Shown here: positions 7,097 through 15,164 of the stretch, in pieces
How positions within the stretch are numbered: position 1 is the first letter of the stretch
Layout of the letters: every line of letters starts with the position of its first letter
Position numbers and translations under genes: made by a program
Assembly: GCA_905205975.1 (NCBI GenBank)
Contig: CAJLFQ010000007.1
Location: forward strand, 1-55,438
Length of the DNA: 55,438 bases
Direction of reading: 5' to 3'
Origin: an uncultured Eubacteriales bacterium
GTDB taxonomy: Bacteria; Bacillota; Clostridia; Oscillospirales; QAMX01
The notes under the pieces: model-generated
What the model saw: only the letters and a program-made list of their open reading frames with translations
What the model was told of the DNA's origin: nothing
Database searches by the model: none

Positions 7097-8602
7097 ATGT
7101 CTGAAGTTCAAAAAAACGTCGCTGCGGCGCTGGAACAGTTGAAAACGCTGCAGGCAAAAATGCACGCCTATCACCATGCGATGAGCATGATCTACTATGA
7201 TTCGGTCACAACGGCGCCGGAAGGCACCGACGAAGGCCGCGGCGAAACGCTGAGCATCCTCTCCGGCGAATCCCATGCTTTGTTTGCGTCGCCGGAAACG
7301 GACGCCATGCTCAAAACACTGGAAGCCAATTCGGACGCCCTAACGCCTGAAATCCGCCGTCAGGCTGAACTTCTGCGCCGCGATTATCAGAAGCTCAACT
7401 GCATCCCCCAGGACGAATATATGGATTACCAGAAGCTGGTCAACCGTGCGCAGACCGTCTGGCACCAGGCAAAGGGCGCCAATGATTTTGCATCATTTGC
7501 CCCGTATCTGGAGAAACTGATTGCAGCAAAAAAACGGTTTGCTTCGCTTTCTGATCCGGAAAAAGCGCCATATGACGTTCTGCTGGACGAATACGAACCC
7601 GGGATGACCCGCAGCGTGCTGGACCGCTTCTTTGCACAACTTCGGTCGGACATCGTACCGCTGATTGAATCCATCCGCGGCGAACATGCAGAAATCCGGG
7701 ATGATTTCCTGTTCCGCTTCTATCCAGCGGATGGACAGCGCAGACTGGCCGACCGCGTCATGGAAGTGATGGGCATCGACCGGCGCCACTGCGGGCTCGG
7801 TGAAACGCTGCACCCGTTTACGCTGGAATTCAACAACAAAGACGTTCGCATCACGACAAACTACGATGAGCACAATCTGATCAGCTCGCTCTACTCCGTC
7901 GTTCACGAGGGCGGGCATGCCATCTATGAGCTGCATTCCCCGGATGCGTTTGAAAACACCTGTTTGGCAGGCGGCGTTTCCATGGGCGTCCACGAGAGCC
8001 AGTCGCGCCTGTATGAAAACATTCTGGGGCGCAGCCGTGCGTTCGTTTCGGTAATCTTCCCGATCTGCCGCGAAATCTTCCCGGAGCAGCTCGCAGATGT
8101 CGCGGAAGAAGAAATGTACCGTGCCGTCAACAAATGCGTGCCGTCGCTCATTCGGACGGAAGCCGACGAGGTGACCTATTGTCTCCACGTCATGGTGCGG
8201 TACGAAATTGAAAAGGGCCTGTTTGACGGGTCGATTCAGGTCGCCGATCTGCCGAAGGTCTGGGCGGAAAAGATGCAGGCGTATCTGGGCGTTTCAGTGC
8301 CGGATGACACGCACGGCGTTTTGCAGGATTCGCACTGGAGCGGCGGCGACTTCGGCTATTTCCCGTCGTATGCCATCGGCAGCGCCTACGGTGCGCAGAT
8401 TGCAGCCAAGCTCAGTGAAACGCTGGACCTTGACGAAGCCATCCGCAGCGGGCGCATCCCGGATATCACTGCGCGCCTCAGCGACGGGCTCTACCGCTTC
8501 GGGCGTCTGTATAACCCGGCCGAGCTGATCGAGCGCTTCTGTGGGAAGCCGTTTGATCCGTCGTACTACACGGCGTATCTCACAAAGAAATACCGCGGCT
8601 GA
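7097..8602 (+). CDS. M32-family metallocarboxypeptidase (thermostable carboxypeptidase 1-like)
   Basis: The 501-residue protein matches the Taq/Pfu carboxypeptidase family, which removes C-terminal residues from peptides using a metal ion. The HEXXH motif is HEGGH at residues 270-274, followed by the family stretch GVSMGVHESQSRLYEN with the third metal-ligand glutamate, and later RYEIEKGLFDGSI and GYFPSYAIGSAYGAQI, all M32 hallmarks. Length is the family norm and no signal peptide is seen, so it acts in the cytoplasm. The start is fixed by GCAGGAGG 8 bases before ATG 7097. It appears monocistronic. Confidence 0.93.
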   Translation: MSEVQKNVAAALEQLKTLQAKMHAYHHAMSMIYYDSVTTAPEGTDEGRGETLSILSGESHALFASPETDAMLKTLEANSDALTPEIRRQAELLRRDYQKLNCIPQDEYMDYQKLVNRAQTVWHQAKGANDFASFAPYLEKLIAAKKRFASLSDPEKAPYDVLLDEYEPGMTRSVLDRFFAQLRSDIVPLIESIRGEHAEIRDDFLFRFYPADGQRRLADRVMEVMGIDRRHCGLGETLHPFTLEFNNKDVRITTNYDEHNLISSLYSVVHEGGHAIYELHSPDAFENTCLAGGVSMGVHESQSRLYENILGRSRAFVSVIFPICREIFPEQLADVAEEEMYRAVNKCVPSLIRTEADEVTYCLHVMVRYEIEKGLFDGSIQVADLPKVWAEKMQAYLGVSVPDDTHGVLQDSHWSGGDFGYFPSYAIGSAYGAQIAAKLSETLDLDEAIRSGRIPDITARLSDGLYRFGRLYNPAELIERFCGKPFDPSYYTAYLTKKYRG

Positions 8603-8809
8603 CAATACGCATCAAATGATGTGCATCAACTGGTTTTTCTTCTGAATTTATTATACCACAGAACGGCTTGCTTGTAAAGCGGAATCCGACCGGTGCAGAA
8701 TTCACAAATGCGTCATCTTGCATTCACGTTGTATCGGATATTCGGCGGTATCCTATATGTGTACAGGATCCGGATGGAAAACCACCCGGAAGCGAAAGGA
8801 GTCGTATCT

Positions 8810-10105
8810 ATGGAATCTCGGAATCTTCAACCTTCAACATATACGGAACCGGTCAAAAAGCACCGCAAAATGGGCAAAAAGATCACAGCCGTCGTTTTAA
8901 GCGTCCTGCTGCTCTGCGGGGCAGCGGCAGGCGGCTGGTGGGCGGCCAGTTCCTTCTCCATCGTCAAAGCGGGTTCGGGCACCTCGCTGAAAAACCCGAC
9001 CGATTTTCAGCAGCCGGACACGAACCCGGTCATTGACCCGGATCACACAGCCAGCACGAATCCGGCCGGTTCAGCCGGACAGCTTGTCGTCAAGGGCGAC
9101 GGCACGGAAATGACCCCCTCGGAAATCTATGAGAAATATGTTTCCGCAGTGGTCGGCATCGTCACCGAAGGCACAACCACAAACGTCTTCGGTCAGCCTT
9201 CCAGCTACGCCGCCAGCGGCACCGGGTTTGTCGTTTCGACCGACGGCTATATCATCACAAACTGCCACGTCATTGACGGCGGCAGCAAGTTCACCGTCTC
9301 GTTTGAAGACGGCCGCACCTTTGACGCAAAGCTCATCGGCAGCGACGCTGCAAACGATGTCGCGCTTCTGAAAATCGATGCCGCAGGGCTGCAAACCGTC
9401 GTCATCGGCGACAGCGATGAAATCCGCGTCGGTGAAGACATCTGCGCCATCGGCAACCCGCTCGGCGAACTGACCTTCTCGCTGACCAAAGGCGTCGTCA
9501 GCGCGCTGAACCGCGTCATCACAACGGATGACGACGAAGCAAACTTCATGTTCCAGATCGATGCATCCGTCAACTCCGGCAACTCCGGCGGCCCGGTTTT
9601 CAACAGCCGCGGTCAGGTTATCGGCGTTGTCACCGCTAAATACTCGTCCTCCGGCGTCGAAGGCCTCGGTTTTGCCCTGCCGATCAACGACGTTGCGCGC
9701 ATCGTCAATGAGCTGAAAGCCAACGGCGCCGTCCGCAAGGTGAGCTTCGGCATGGTTGTCGGCTACGCATCGTATTCCGACTCCGGTGAAGACACTTCCA
9801 TCCCCGGCGCCCGTGTCAAGAGCCTGACCGAAGGCAGCTGTGCGGAGAAATCCGGTTTGCAGGTCGGTGACGTCATCGTCGCGATTGACGGGATGAAAAT
9901 CACCGGCATCACCGATTTGCAGGCTGCAAAGAAACGCTTTGTCCCGGATCAGGAAGCAACCATGACGATTTACCGGAATGGTCAGCAGATGCAGCTTTTC
10001 ATCGTCTTTGATGAGGCGCAGGAAGAAACGCAGCAGACCTCCCCGGACAACGGCTCGACGAACCAGAACCCGTTCAACGGCTTCCCCTTCGGCGGCAACC
10101 GTTGA
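8810..10105 (+). CDS. HtrA/DegP-like membrane serine protease with PDZ domain (S1C)
   Basis: The 431-residue protein has a short cytoplasmic basic start, one membrane segment (about 25-44), a low-complexity linker, a trypsin-like domain and one C-terminal PDZ domain (about 320-410). The catalytic triad is visible: His153 in TNCHVIDG, Asp183 in NDVALLKID, Ser259 in NSGNSGGP. Such proteases degrade or refold misfolded proteins outside the membrane and act in envelope stress responses. Gly/Asn/Pro-rich C-terminal tail (NQNPFNGFPFGGNR). GAAAGGAG upstream supports ATG 8810. It ends in front of a strong terminator; the 207-base upstream gap shows no clear promoter. Confidence 0.93.
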   Translation: MESRNLQPSTYTEPVKKHRKMGKKITAVVLSVLLLCGAAAGGWWAASSFSIVKAGSGTSLKNPTDFQQPDTNPVIDPDHTASTNPAGSAGQLVVKGDGTEMTPSEIYEKYVSAVVGIVTEGTTTNVFGQPSSYAASGTGFVVSTDGYIITNCHVIDGGSKFTVSFEDGRTFDAKLIGSDAANDVALLKIDAAGLQTVVIGDSDEIRVGEDICAIGNPLGELTFSLTKGVVSALNRVITTDDDEANFMFQIDASVNSGNSGGPVFNSRGQVIGVVTAKYSSSGVEGLGFALPINDVARIVNELKANGAVRKVSFGMVVGYASYSDSGEDTSIPGARVKSLTEGSCAEKSGLQVGDVIVAIDGMKITGITDLQAAKKRFVPDQEATMTIYRNGQQMQLFIVFDEAQEETQQTSPDNGSTNQNPFNGFPFGGNR

Positions 10106-10147
10106 AAAACGGTTTCCTAAGAGGATGACCATATAGACTCACCATAC

Positions 10148-10194
10148 AAAAAGGCAGGCGCCTGTATTTTCGGATACCGTGCGCCTGCCTTTTT
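10148..10194. terminator. Bidirectional terminator between htrA and cinA
   Basis: A 14-bp stem, AAAAAGGCAGGCGC with GCGCCTGCCTTTTT, closes a 19-base loop. The A and T runs on both sides let it stop transcription from the converging genes. Confidence 0.85.
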
Positions 10195-10198
10195 ATTT

Positions 10199-11458
10199 TC
10201 AGTTGTTTTCCTTTGTCTGGCCAAGTACGGCTTTCCGCACCATCGACAGTGCATGGCTGGCCGCCAGTTGCCGTACATAGGCGCGGTCACGCGTGCGGCC
10301 GCCCAGATGCAGCTCCTTGACATAGGTTGCGCCGTGCATGGTCAGGCCGATATAAACCAAACCGACCGGTTTTTCCGGCGTCCCGCCGCCCGGCCCTGCA
10401 ATGCCGGTCAGCGCGACAGCCACATCCGCACCGGTCAGCGCAGCCGCACCGCGGGCCATATAGGCCGCAACCGGACGGCTGACCGCGCCGTATTGCGCAA
10501 GCAGATGCGCCGGGACACCCAGCACATCGCGCTTGACGCTGTTGGCGTAGCTCACAACGCCGCCCAAAAAGACGGCAGAACTGCCGGCGATATCCGTGAT
10601 GCGTTTGGCGACCAATCCGCCTGTACAGGATTCCGCGCAGGTCATCGTCAGTTCGCGTTCCGCCAGCAGACGCACCACACTCTCCTCCAGCGAATCGACA
10701 TCCACGCCATAAATCAAGTCGCCCAGCGTCGCTTTCAATTCATCGATCACCGGCGGCAGCATGGCGCGCGCCGAGGCTTCATTCGGCGCCGCAGCCGTCA
10801 CACGGAGCATCACTTCCCCTTCCTTGCAGTACGGTGCAATGGTCGGATTCAGCGCATGTTCCATGCGGTCGTGCAGGATGGACTCCACAGCCGACTCGCC
10901 CATGCCGAAAATATGCACTTCCGACGAGACGATTGCTTTTTCTGATCGGGCGCGCAGGTACGGCATGACGCGTTCTTTCATCATGGGTCTGCATTCCCGC
11001 GGCGGGCCGGGCAGCATCACAATGGTAACGCCGTCCGCTTCGGCGGCGCAGCCTGGCGCCGTCCCCCAGTCGTTGTCAAAAACGGTGCATCCCTTTGGCA
11101 GGTCAGCCTGTTTCAGGTTGTTGTCGGTCATTTCGCGGCCCATGTCGGCAAAAAAGCCGCGCATCCGTTCCAGAGACGGTTCATGCCGCTCCAGCGGAAG
11201 CCCCAGCGTCTCGCAGATGACCTCTTTGGTCAGGTCGTCATAGGTCGGGCCAAGGCCGCCCGTTGTAATGATCAGGTCGGAGCGCGACTTTGCCAGCCGC
11301 AGCACATCGGTCAGCCGCTTCGGGTTGTCGCCGACCACCGTATGGTAAAACAGGTCGATGCCCAGTTCAGCCAGACACTCCGAGATGAACTGTGCGTCGG
11401 TGTTTGCAATTTCCCCCAGCAGCAATTCCGTTCCGACGGAAATGATTTCAGCAGACAT
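10199..11458 (-). CDS. cinA: CinA-like nicotinamide-nucleotide amidase / competence-damage protein
   Basis: The 419-residue protein has both CinA domains: an N-terminal molybdopterin-binding-like domain (MSAEIISVGTELLLG; LIITTGGLGPTYDD) and a C-terminal amidase domain (TCAESCTGGLVAKRIT; VALTGIAGPGGGTPEKPVG). The C-terminal domain deamidates nicotinamide mononucleotide in the NAD salvage cycle, and in some Firmicutes the gene is linked to competence and DNA damage. It lies 47 bases after thiI on the same strand and is probably the last gene of a desulfurase-thiI-cinA operon; its stop is 5 bases from the shared terminator. Confidence 0.95.
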   Translation of the reverse strand: MSAEIISVGTELLLGEIANTDAQFISECLAELGIDLFYHTVVGDNPKRLTDVLRLAKSRSDLIITTGGLGPTYDDLTKEVICETLGLPLERHEPSLERMRGFFADMGREMTDNNLKQADLPKGCTVFDNDWGTAPGCAAEADGVTIVMLPGPPRECRPMMKERVMPYLRARSEKAIVSSEVHIFGMGESAVESILHDRMEHALNPTIAPYCKEGEVMLRVTAAAPNEASARAMLPPVIDELKATLGDLIYGVDVDSLEESVVRLLAERELTMTCAESCTGGLVAKRITDIAGSSAVFLGGVVSYANSVKRDVLGVPAHLLAQYGAVSRPVAAYMARGAAALTGADVAVALTGIAGPGGGTPEKPVGLVYIGLTMHGATYVKELHLGGRTRDRAYVRQLAASHALSMVRKAVLGQTKENN

Positions 11459-11505
11459 CTTCTTTTCCTCCGCTTTTCGTTTGAAATTCAGCAGTTCCGC
11501 TCTGT

Positions 11506-12705
11506 TTATGCGCGGATGTGCACCAATTCTGCGGCATCCAGTGCCTCTGCGATCAGCGCTTCCACATCCAGTGCCTGCTCGGCTTCTTCGACCTGCTCAA
11601 TACGCGGCTTGGTTTTCGGGTGTTTCGGCGTAAAGACGGTGCAGCAGTCCTCATACGGCAGAGTGGACGTTTCAAACGTGCCGGTTTCTCTGGCAATGCG
11701 GATGATTTCTTCTTTGTCCATGCCGATCAGCGGACGGAACATCAGCCGGTCACAGACGGCAGCCGTCACTGCAAGCGCCGGCATGGTTTGGGATGCCACC
11801 TGACCCAGGCTTTCTCCGGTGATGACCGCCATACAGGATGTGCGGTCCGCAATCCGACAGGCAAGGCGCATCATGAAGCGGCGCAGAATCAGCGTAAAGA
11901 GGTCTTCCGGGCAGTTGTCGCGGATTTCTTCCATGATGTGCGCGGTATTGACGATCCAGAGGTCGAATCGGCCGCAGCGGCAGCTCATTTCCTGCGCGAG
12001 GTCAAGTACCTTCTGGCGGGCGCGGATGGACGTATACGGAGGGCTGTCGAAATGGACGGCCGTCAGTTCAACGCCGCGCTTCGCCATCATATGCCCTGCA
12101 ACCGGGCTGTCAATGCCGCCGGACAAAAGCAGCAGTGCCTGTCCGCCGACGCCGACGGGCAGTCCGCCTGCGCCAGCGATTTTCCCCGCATGGACATAGG
12201 CCGCGCGGTCGCGGATCTCAATGTAGACCACCAGCTCTGGGTGATCGAGCGAAACGGTCAGATGCGGGAAGGCGTCCAGAATGGCGCCGCCGGCCTCTGC
12301 GGCGATCTCCGGAGACGTCAGCGGAAAGAGCTTGTCTGACCGGCGGACTTCCGCACGGAATGTTTTAACGCGTGCCAGCTCGTCGGCACAATAGGCCGGG
12401 ACAAGGCGCAGAATGGCTTCCATATCTTTTTCGCATTCGGCTGTCCGGCAGATGGCGACAACGCCGTAGACCTGACGCATGGCTTCCACGGCGGCGTCAA
12501 CCGTTTCCGGCGTCCGGCTTTCACCTTCCGGCCGGATATAAACCGTTGACTGCATGGCCCGCACGGAGAACTGGCCGATGCGGCTCAGGCGGTGGCGGAC
12601 GTTTTTTAAAAGCTGGTCTTCAAAAACGCGGCGGTTCAGCCCCTTTAGGACCATTTCGCCGCATTTCAGGAGAATCATCTCCTGATAGGGGGTGCGTTCA
12701 TTCAT
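11506..12705 (-). CDS. thiI: tRNA 4-thiouridine synthetase ThiI
   Basis: The 399-residue protein has an N-terminal ferredoxin-like/THUMP region and the PP-loop LLLLSGGIDSPVAGHMMAKRG that adenylates tRNA uridine 8 before sulfur insertion. It ends without a rhodanese domain, as in Bacillus-type ThiI, which takes sulfur directly from a dedicated cysteine desulfurase. Just such a desulfurase gene lies 30 bases upstream. The ATG at 12705 follows AAAGGAAC. The protein may also supply sulfur for thiamine thiazole, but no thiazole genes are nearby. Confidence 0.95.
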   Translation of the reverse strand: MNERTPYQEMILLKCGEMVLKGLNRRVFEDQLLKNVRHRLSRIGQFSVRAMQSTVYIRPEGESRTPETVDAAVEAMRQVYGVVAICRTAECEKDMEAILRLVPAYCADELARVKTFRAEVRRSDKLFPLTSPEIAAEAGGAILDAFPHLTVSLDHPELVVYIEIRDRAAYVHAGKIAGAGGLPVGVGGQALLLLSGGIDSPVAGHMMAKRGVELTAVHFDSPPYTSIRARQKVLDLAQEMSCRCGRFDLWIVNTAHIMEEIRDNCPEDLFTLILRRFMMRLACRIADRTSCMAVITGESLGQVASQTMPALAVTAAVCDRLMFRPLIGMDKEEIIRIARETGTFETSTLPYEDCCTVFTPKHPKTKPRIEQVEEAEQALDVEALIAEALDAAELVHIRA

Positions 12706-12735
12706 AAAACAGGTTCCTTTCCCTGACAATCTCAC

Positions 12736-13881
12736 TCATATCGCTCGTTTCCGCTTCGGCGTCAGCGCCGCTGCAGCCTCCGCCAGCGCCTGCGCAAACC
12801 GGTCAATGTCTGCCGGATCCGTATCCTGCGAGACGCTGATGCGCAGTGCGCCGGTCTTGGCGGCCTCATCAACCGGCAGTGCGGCATAGACGTGGCTCGG
12901 TTTGCCCTTTCCGCAGGCCGAACCGGTTGAAACGTAAAACCCGCGCTCCTCCAGCGCGTGCATGACCGTTTCTCCGCGGAAGCCGCGCAGGGTGATCGCA
13001 CAGATCCCGCCGGCCTCTCCCGCCGAAAGCACCTCCGCCTGCGGGCACTGTTCGGCCACGGCAGACAAGACCCGGTCTTTCAGCCGGTTCAGCGTTTCCG
13101 CCGCCAGCGGCTGCGACGCGGCCGCCGCCAGCGCCGCAATGAGCGGAACCGGCTCCGTGCCCGGTGCAATGCCCTTTTCCTGGCCGCCGCCGTAAATCAC
13201 CGGTGCAAGACGGACGCCTGTGCGGACGTAGAGTGCACCGATTCCTTTGTATGCGTGAATTTTATGGCCGCTCAGCGACAGCAGATCCACGCCCAGCGTG
13301 CGGACGTTGACCGGCATCTTGCGGTACGCCTGTACGGCGTCTGTATGCACAAGGATATCCGGGCGGATTCGCTTGACCAGCCGGGCAGCCTCCGCCACCG
13401 GCTGAACGGTCCCCAGCTCGTTGTTGACCAGCATCAGGGATACCAGAACCGTATCCGCGCGCACAGCCGCAGCGACATCCTCAGCCGCAATATGACCGGA
13501 AGCATCCGGCATCAGGCGGGTGATTTCAAATCCCTCTTTTTCAAGCGCCGCCACAGTATTCAGAACGGCGTCATGTTCGATGGCGGAGGTGATGATATGG
13601 CCGCGGCAGCCGCCGGTTTTCCGGCTGCGGCGCGCGGCACCCAGAATGGCAAAATTATCGGCGTATGTCCCGCCGGGGGTAAAAATCAGCTCGCCGGGTT
13701 CTGCGCCCAGCCCCGCGGCAATGGAAGCGCGCGCCTCGGCGACCAAGCGTTCCGCGGCAAAACCAAGCGCATGCAGCGACGACGGGTTGCCGAACTGTTT
13801 GGCGGCTTGCAGGAACGCTGCTTCCGCAGCCGGGCAAACTGCCGTCGTTGCGGCGTTATCCAGATAAATGGGTTCGTTCAA
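12736..13881 (-). CDS. Cysteine desulfurase (NifS/NifZ type)
   Basis: This PLP enzyme takes sulfur from cysteine as a persulfide. Motifs: NEPIYLDNAATT at the N-terminus, the pyridoxal lysine in SGHKIHAYKG, and the persulfide cysteine in STGSACGKGK. The gene sits directly ahead of thiI, as NifZ does in Bacillus subtilis, so the partner is inferred to be ThiI. I place the start at TTG 13881 (NEPIYLDNAATT would follow at once), with GGAAAGG 10 bases upstream; a TTG at 13908 is the alternative but has no convincing ribosome site. Product 381 residues. Confidence 0.92.
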   Translation of the reverse strand: MNEPIYLDNAATTAVCPAAEAAFLQAAKQFGNPSSLHALGFAAERLVAEARASIAAGLGAEPGELIFTPGGTYADNFAILGAARRSRKTGGCRGHIITSAIEHDAVLNTVAALEKEGFEITRLMPDASGHIAAEDVAAAVRADTVLVSLMLVNNELGTVQPVAEAARLVKRIRPDILVHTDAVQAYRKMPVNVRTLGVDLLSLSGHKIHAYKGIGALYVRTGVRLAPVIYGGGQEKGIAPGTEPVPLIAALAAAASQPLAAETLNRLKDRVLSAVAEQCPQAEVLSAGEAGGICAITLRGFRGETVMHALEERGFYVSTGSACGKGKPSHVYAALPVDEAAKTGALRISVSQDTDPADIDRFAQALAEAAAALTPKRKRAI

Positions 13882-13991
13882 ATCAATCGGGCCTTTCCAA
13901 TTGTACAATCAGTTTTCGACCGTTTCCACAACCATTTTCAAGCGTTCTGATGGTTTTCCGCGAAAATGGCGTGCGGAATCCGAACAGATAT

Positions 13992-14000
13992 ATTATACCA
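13992..14000 (-). promoter_or_regulatory. Extended -10 promoter of the desulfurase-thiI-cinA operon
   Basis: On the minus strand TGGTATAAT is an extended -10 (TGn plus perfect TATAAT), about 110 bases upstream of the desulfurase start. No good -35 is present, as expected for an extended -10 promoter. Confidence 0.5.
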
Positions 14001-14051
14001 TAGAACCACGCCTGCGGGGGCAGGAATCGATAAAAAAGTCCGCCGGCTGCT

Positions 14052-14569
14052 TCAGCATCCGACGGTTAGAAGCAGCCGTTCAACCGTTGTATCGCCCAGA
14101 CCGCTCGGCTTGACCGCGCCGTCCGGCGAGAACCCGCACGCCCGGTAAAACGCCTGTGCTTCTGCATTGCCAATCAACACCCATGTGCTGACCGTGTCGA
14201 AATACCGCTCCGCAGCCGCTGTTCGGATCCATTGTACGGCTGCCCGCCCCAAACCGCGGCGCAGGAAGGCCGGATCCAGATACAGGCTCGTCAGCTCAAG
14301 GACGAATGCAGGCAGATCCGCATCGCGCGCAGGCTCTATGACAAAAAAGCCGGCGATTTCACCCGTATCTCCGTCGGCAATCACATAGTGTGACTGATTG
14401 TTCGCCGTTGGAATGATGGTTGACCACAAGGATGGCGCCTGCGCGCTCTGGCACGTTCAATGCATTCCTGCGGAATGCGGCCGGTATACGCGGCATCCCA
14501 TGAGCGAATGTGAATTTCCGCGCAGCGCTGCGCATCTGCCGGTGTGGCCGGCCGAATCGTTATTTTCAT
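14052..14569 (-). pseudogene. GNAT-family N-acetyltransferase, split by a frameshift
   Basis: The N-terminal part starts at ATG 14569 (MKITIRPATPADAQRCAEIHIRSW, a classic GNAT first strand and helix) and runs in one frame through IPQECIERARA. The rest continues in a second frame from about QAPSLWSTIIPTANNQ through LTSLYLDPAFLRRGLGRAAV (acetyl-CoA loop R-R-G-L-G-R) to the stop at 14052. The two frames join by a single-base shift within the GC-rich stretch around 14435-14450. If joined they give one full-length acetyltransferase of about 172 residues. Either a recent pseudogene or a sequencing error. Its promoter is intact. Confidence 0.85.
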
Positions 14570-14599
14570 GGTTTCGTGTTCCTGTTTTCGTTTGTCATT

Positions 14600-14628
14600 A
14601 TGATACCACACTTTACACAGAACCGCAA
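14600..14628 (-). promoter_or_regulatory. Promoter of the GNAT gene
   Basis: TTGCGG (14623-14628) and TATCAT (14600-14605) on the minus strand are 17 bases apart, about 30 bases upstream of the GNAT start. Confidence 0.5.
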
Positions 14629-14664
14629 GTCTGTTTTTTGGGGCGGCTCTGTTTACAAAAAAAC

Positions 14665-14694
14665 TTGAAAAACGGTTTGGAAATGTGCTATAAT
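14665..14694 (+). promoter_or_regulatory. Promoter of the DtxR-type regulator
   Basis: TTGAAA (14665-14670) and perfect TATAAT (14689-14694) are separated by 18 bases, 59 bases upstream of the regulator start. Confidence 0.6.
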
Positions 14695-14753
14695 AACAAA
14701 TAATAGAAAACTCATGCGGGTCCGCCCGTATTTGCAGGAAAGCCGGTGCCATT

Positions 14754-15128
14754 TTGAAAATTCAGGAATCCGCAGAAAACTACCTGGAAACGATCTATAT
14801 CCTCAGAAAAAGGAACGGCTCTGTCCGTTCAATTGACATTGCCAATGAACTGGCATTCTCCAAACCCAGCGTCAGCGTCGCCATGAAAAACCTGCGCGAA
14901 AACGGCTATATTGAGATGGAGCCGGACGGTTCGATTACACTGCTCGACCGCGGGCTGGAAATTGCCGAGCGCATGTATGAACGCCATACATTTTTGTCGG
15001 ACTGGCTCCAGCTGCTCGGCGTTTCCCCTGAAACCGCCTCAGAAGATGCCTGCCGGATTGAACACGTCATCAGCGCTGAGAGCTTTGACGCCATTAAGCG
15101 CCACGTTTGGAGCAAAAACAAGCCTTAA
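14754..15128 (+). CDS. DtxR/MntR-family metal-dependent transcriptional regulator
   Basis: The 124-residue protein starts SAENYLETIYILRKR, the family's first helix, followed by a winged helix-turn-helix (VRSIDIANELAFSKPSVSVAMKNLRENGYI). The dimerisation part keeps metal-ligand positions: RHTFLSDWL for the histidine, and DACRIEH, matching the C-x-x-E-H ligand set of DtxR/IdeR more than MntR. The usual first-helix Asp/Glu is Asn here. It lacks the SH3-like third domain. Translation must start at TTG 14754, with AGGAAAG about 12 bases upstream. It is followed after 36 bases by a rhamnosidase gene, an unusual partner. The metal sensed (Fe or Mn) is unknown. Confidence 0.88.
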   Translation: MKIQESAENYLETIYILRKRNGSVRSIDIANELAFSKPSVSVAMKNLRENGYIEMEPDGSITLLDRGLEIAERMYERHTFLSDWLQLLGVSPETASEDACRIEHVISAESFDAIKRHVWSKNKP

Positions 15129-15164
15129 CCCGCTGCTTATGCCGCACAGAATGGAGGTATTTTG

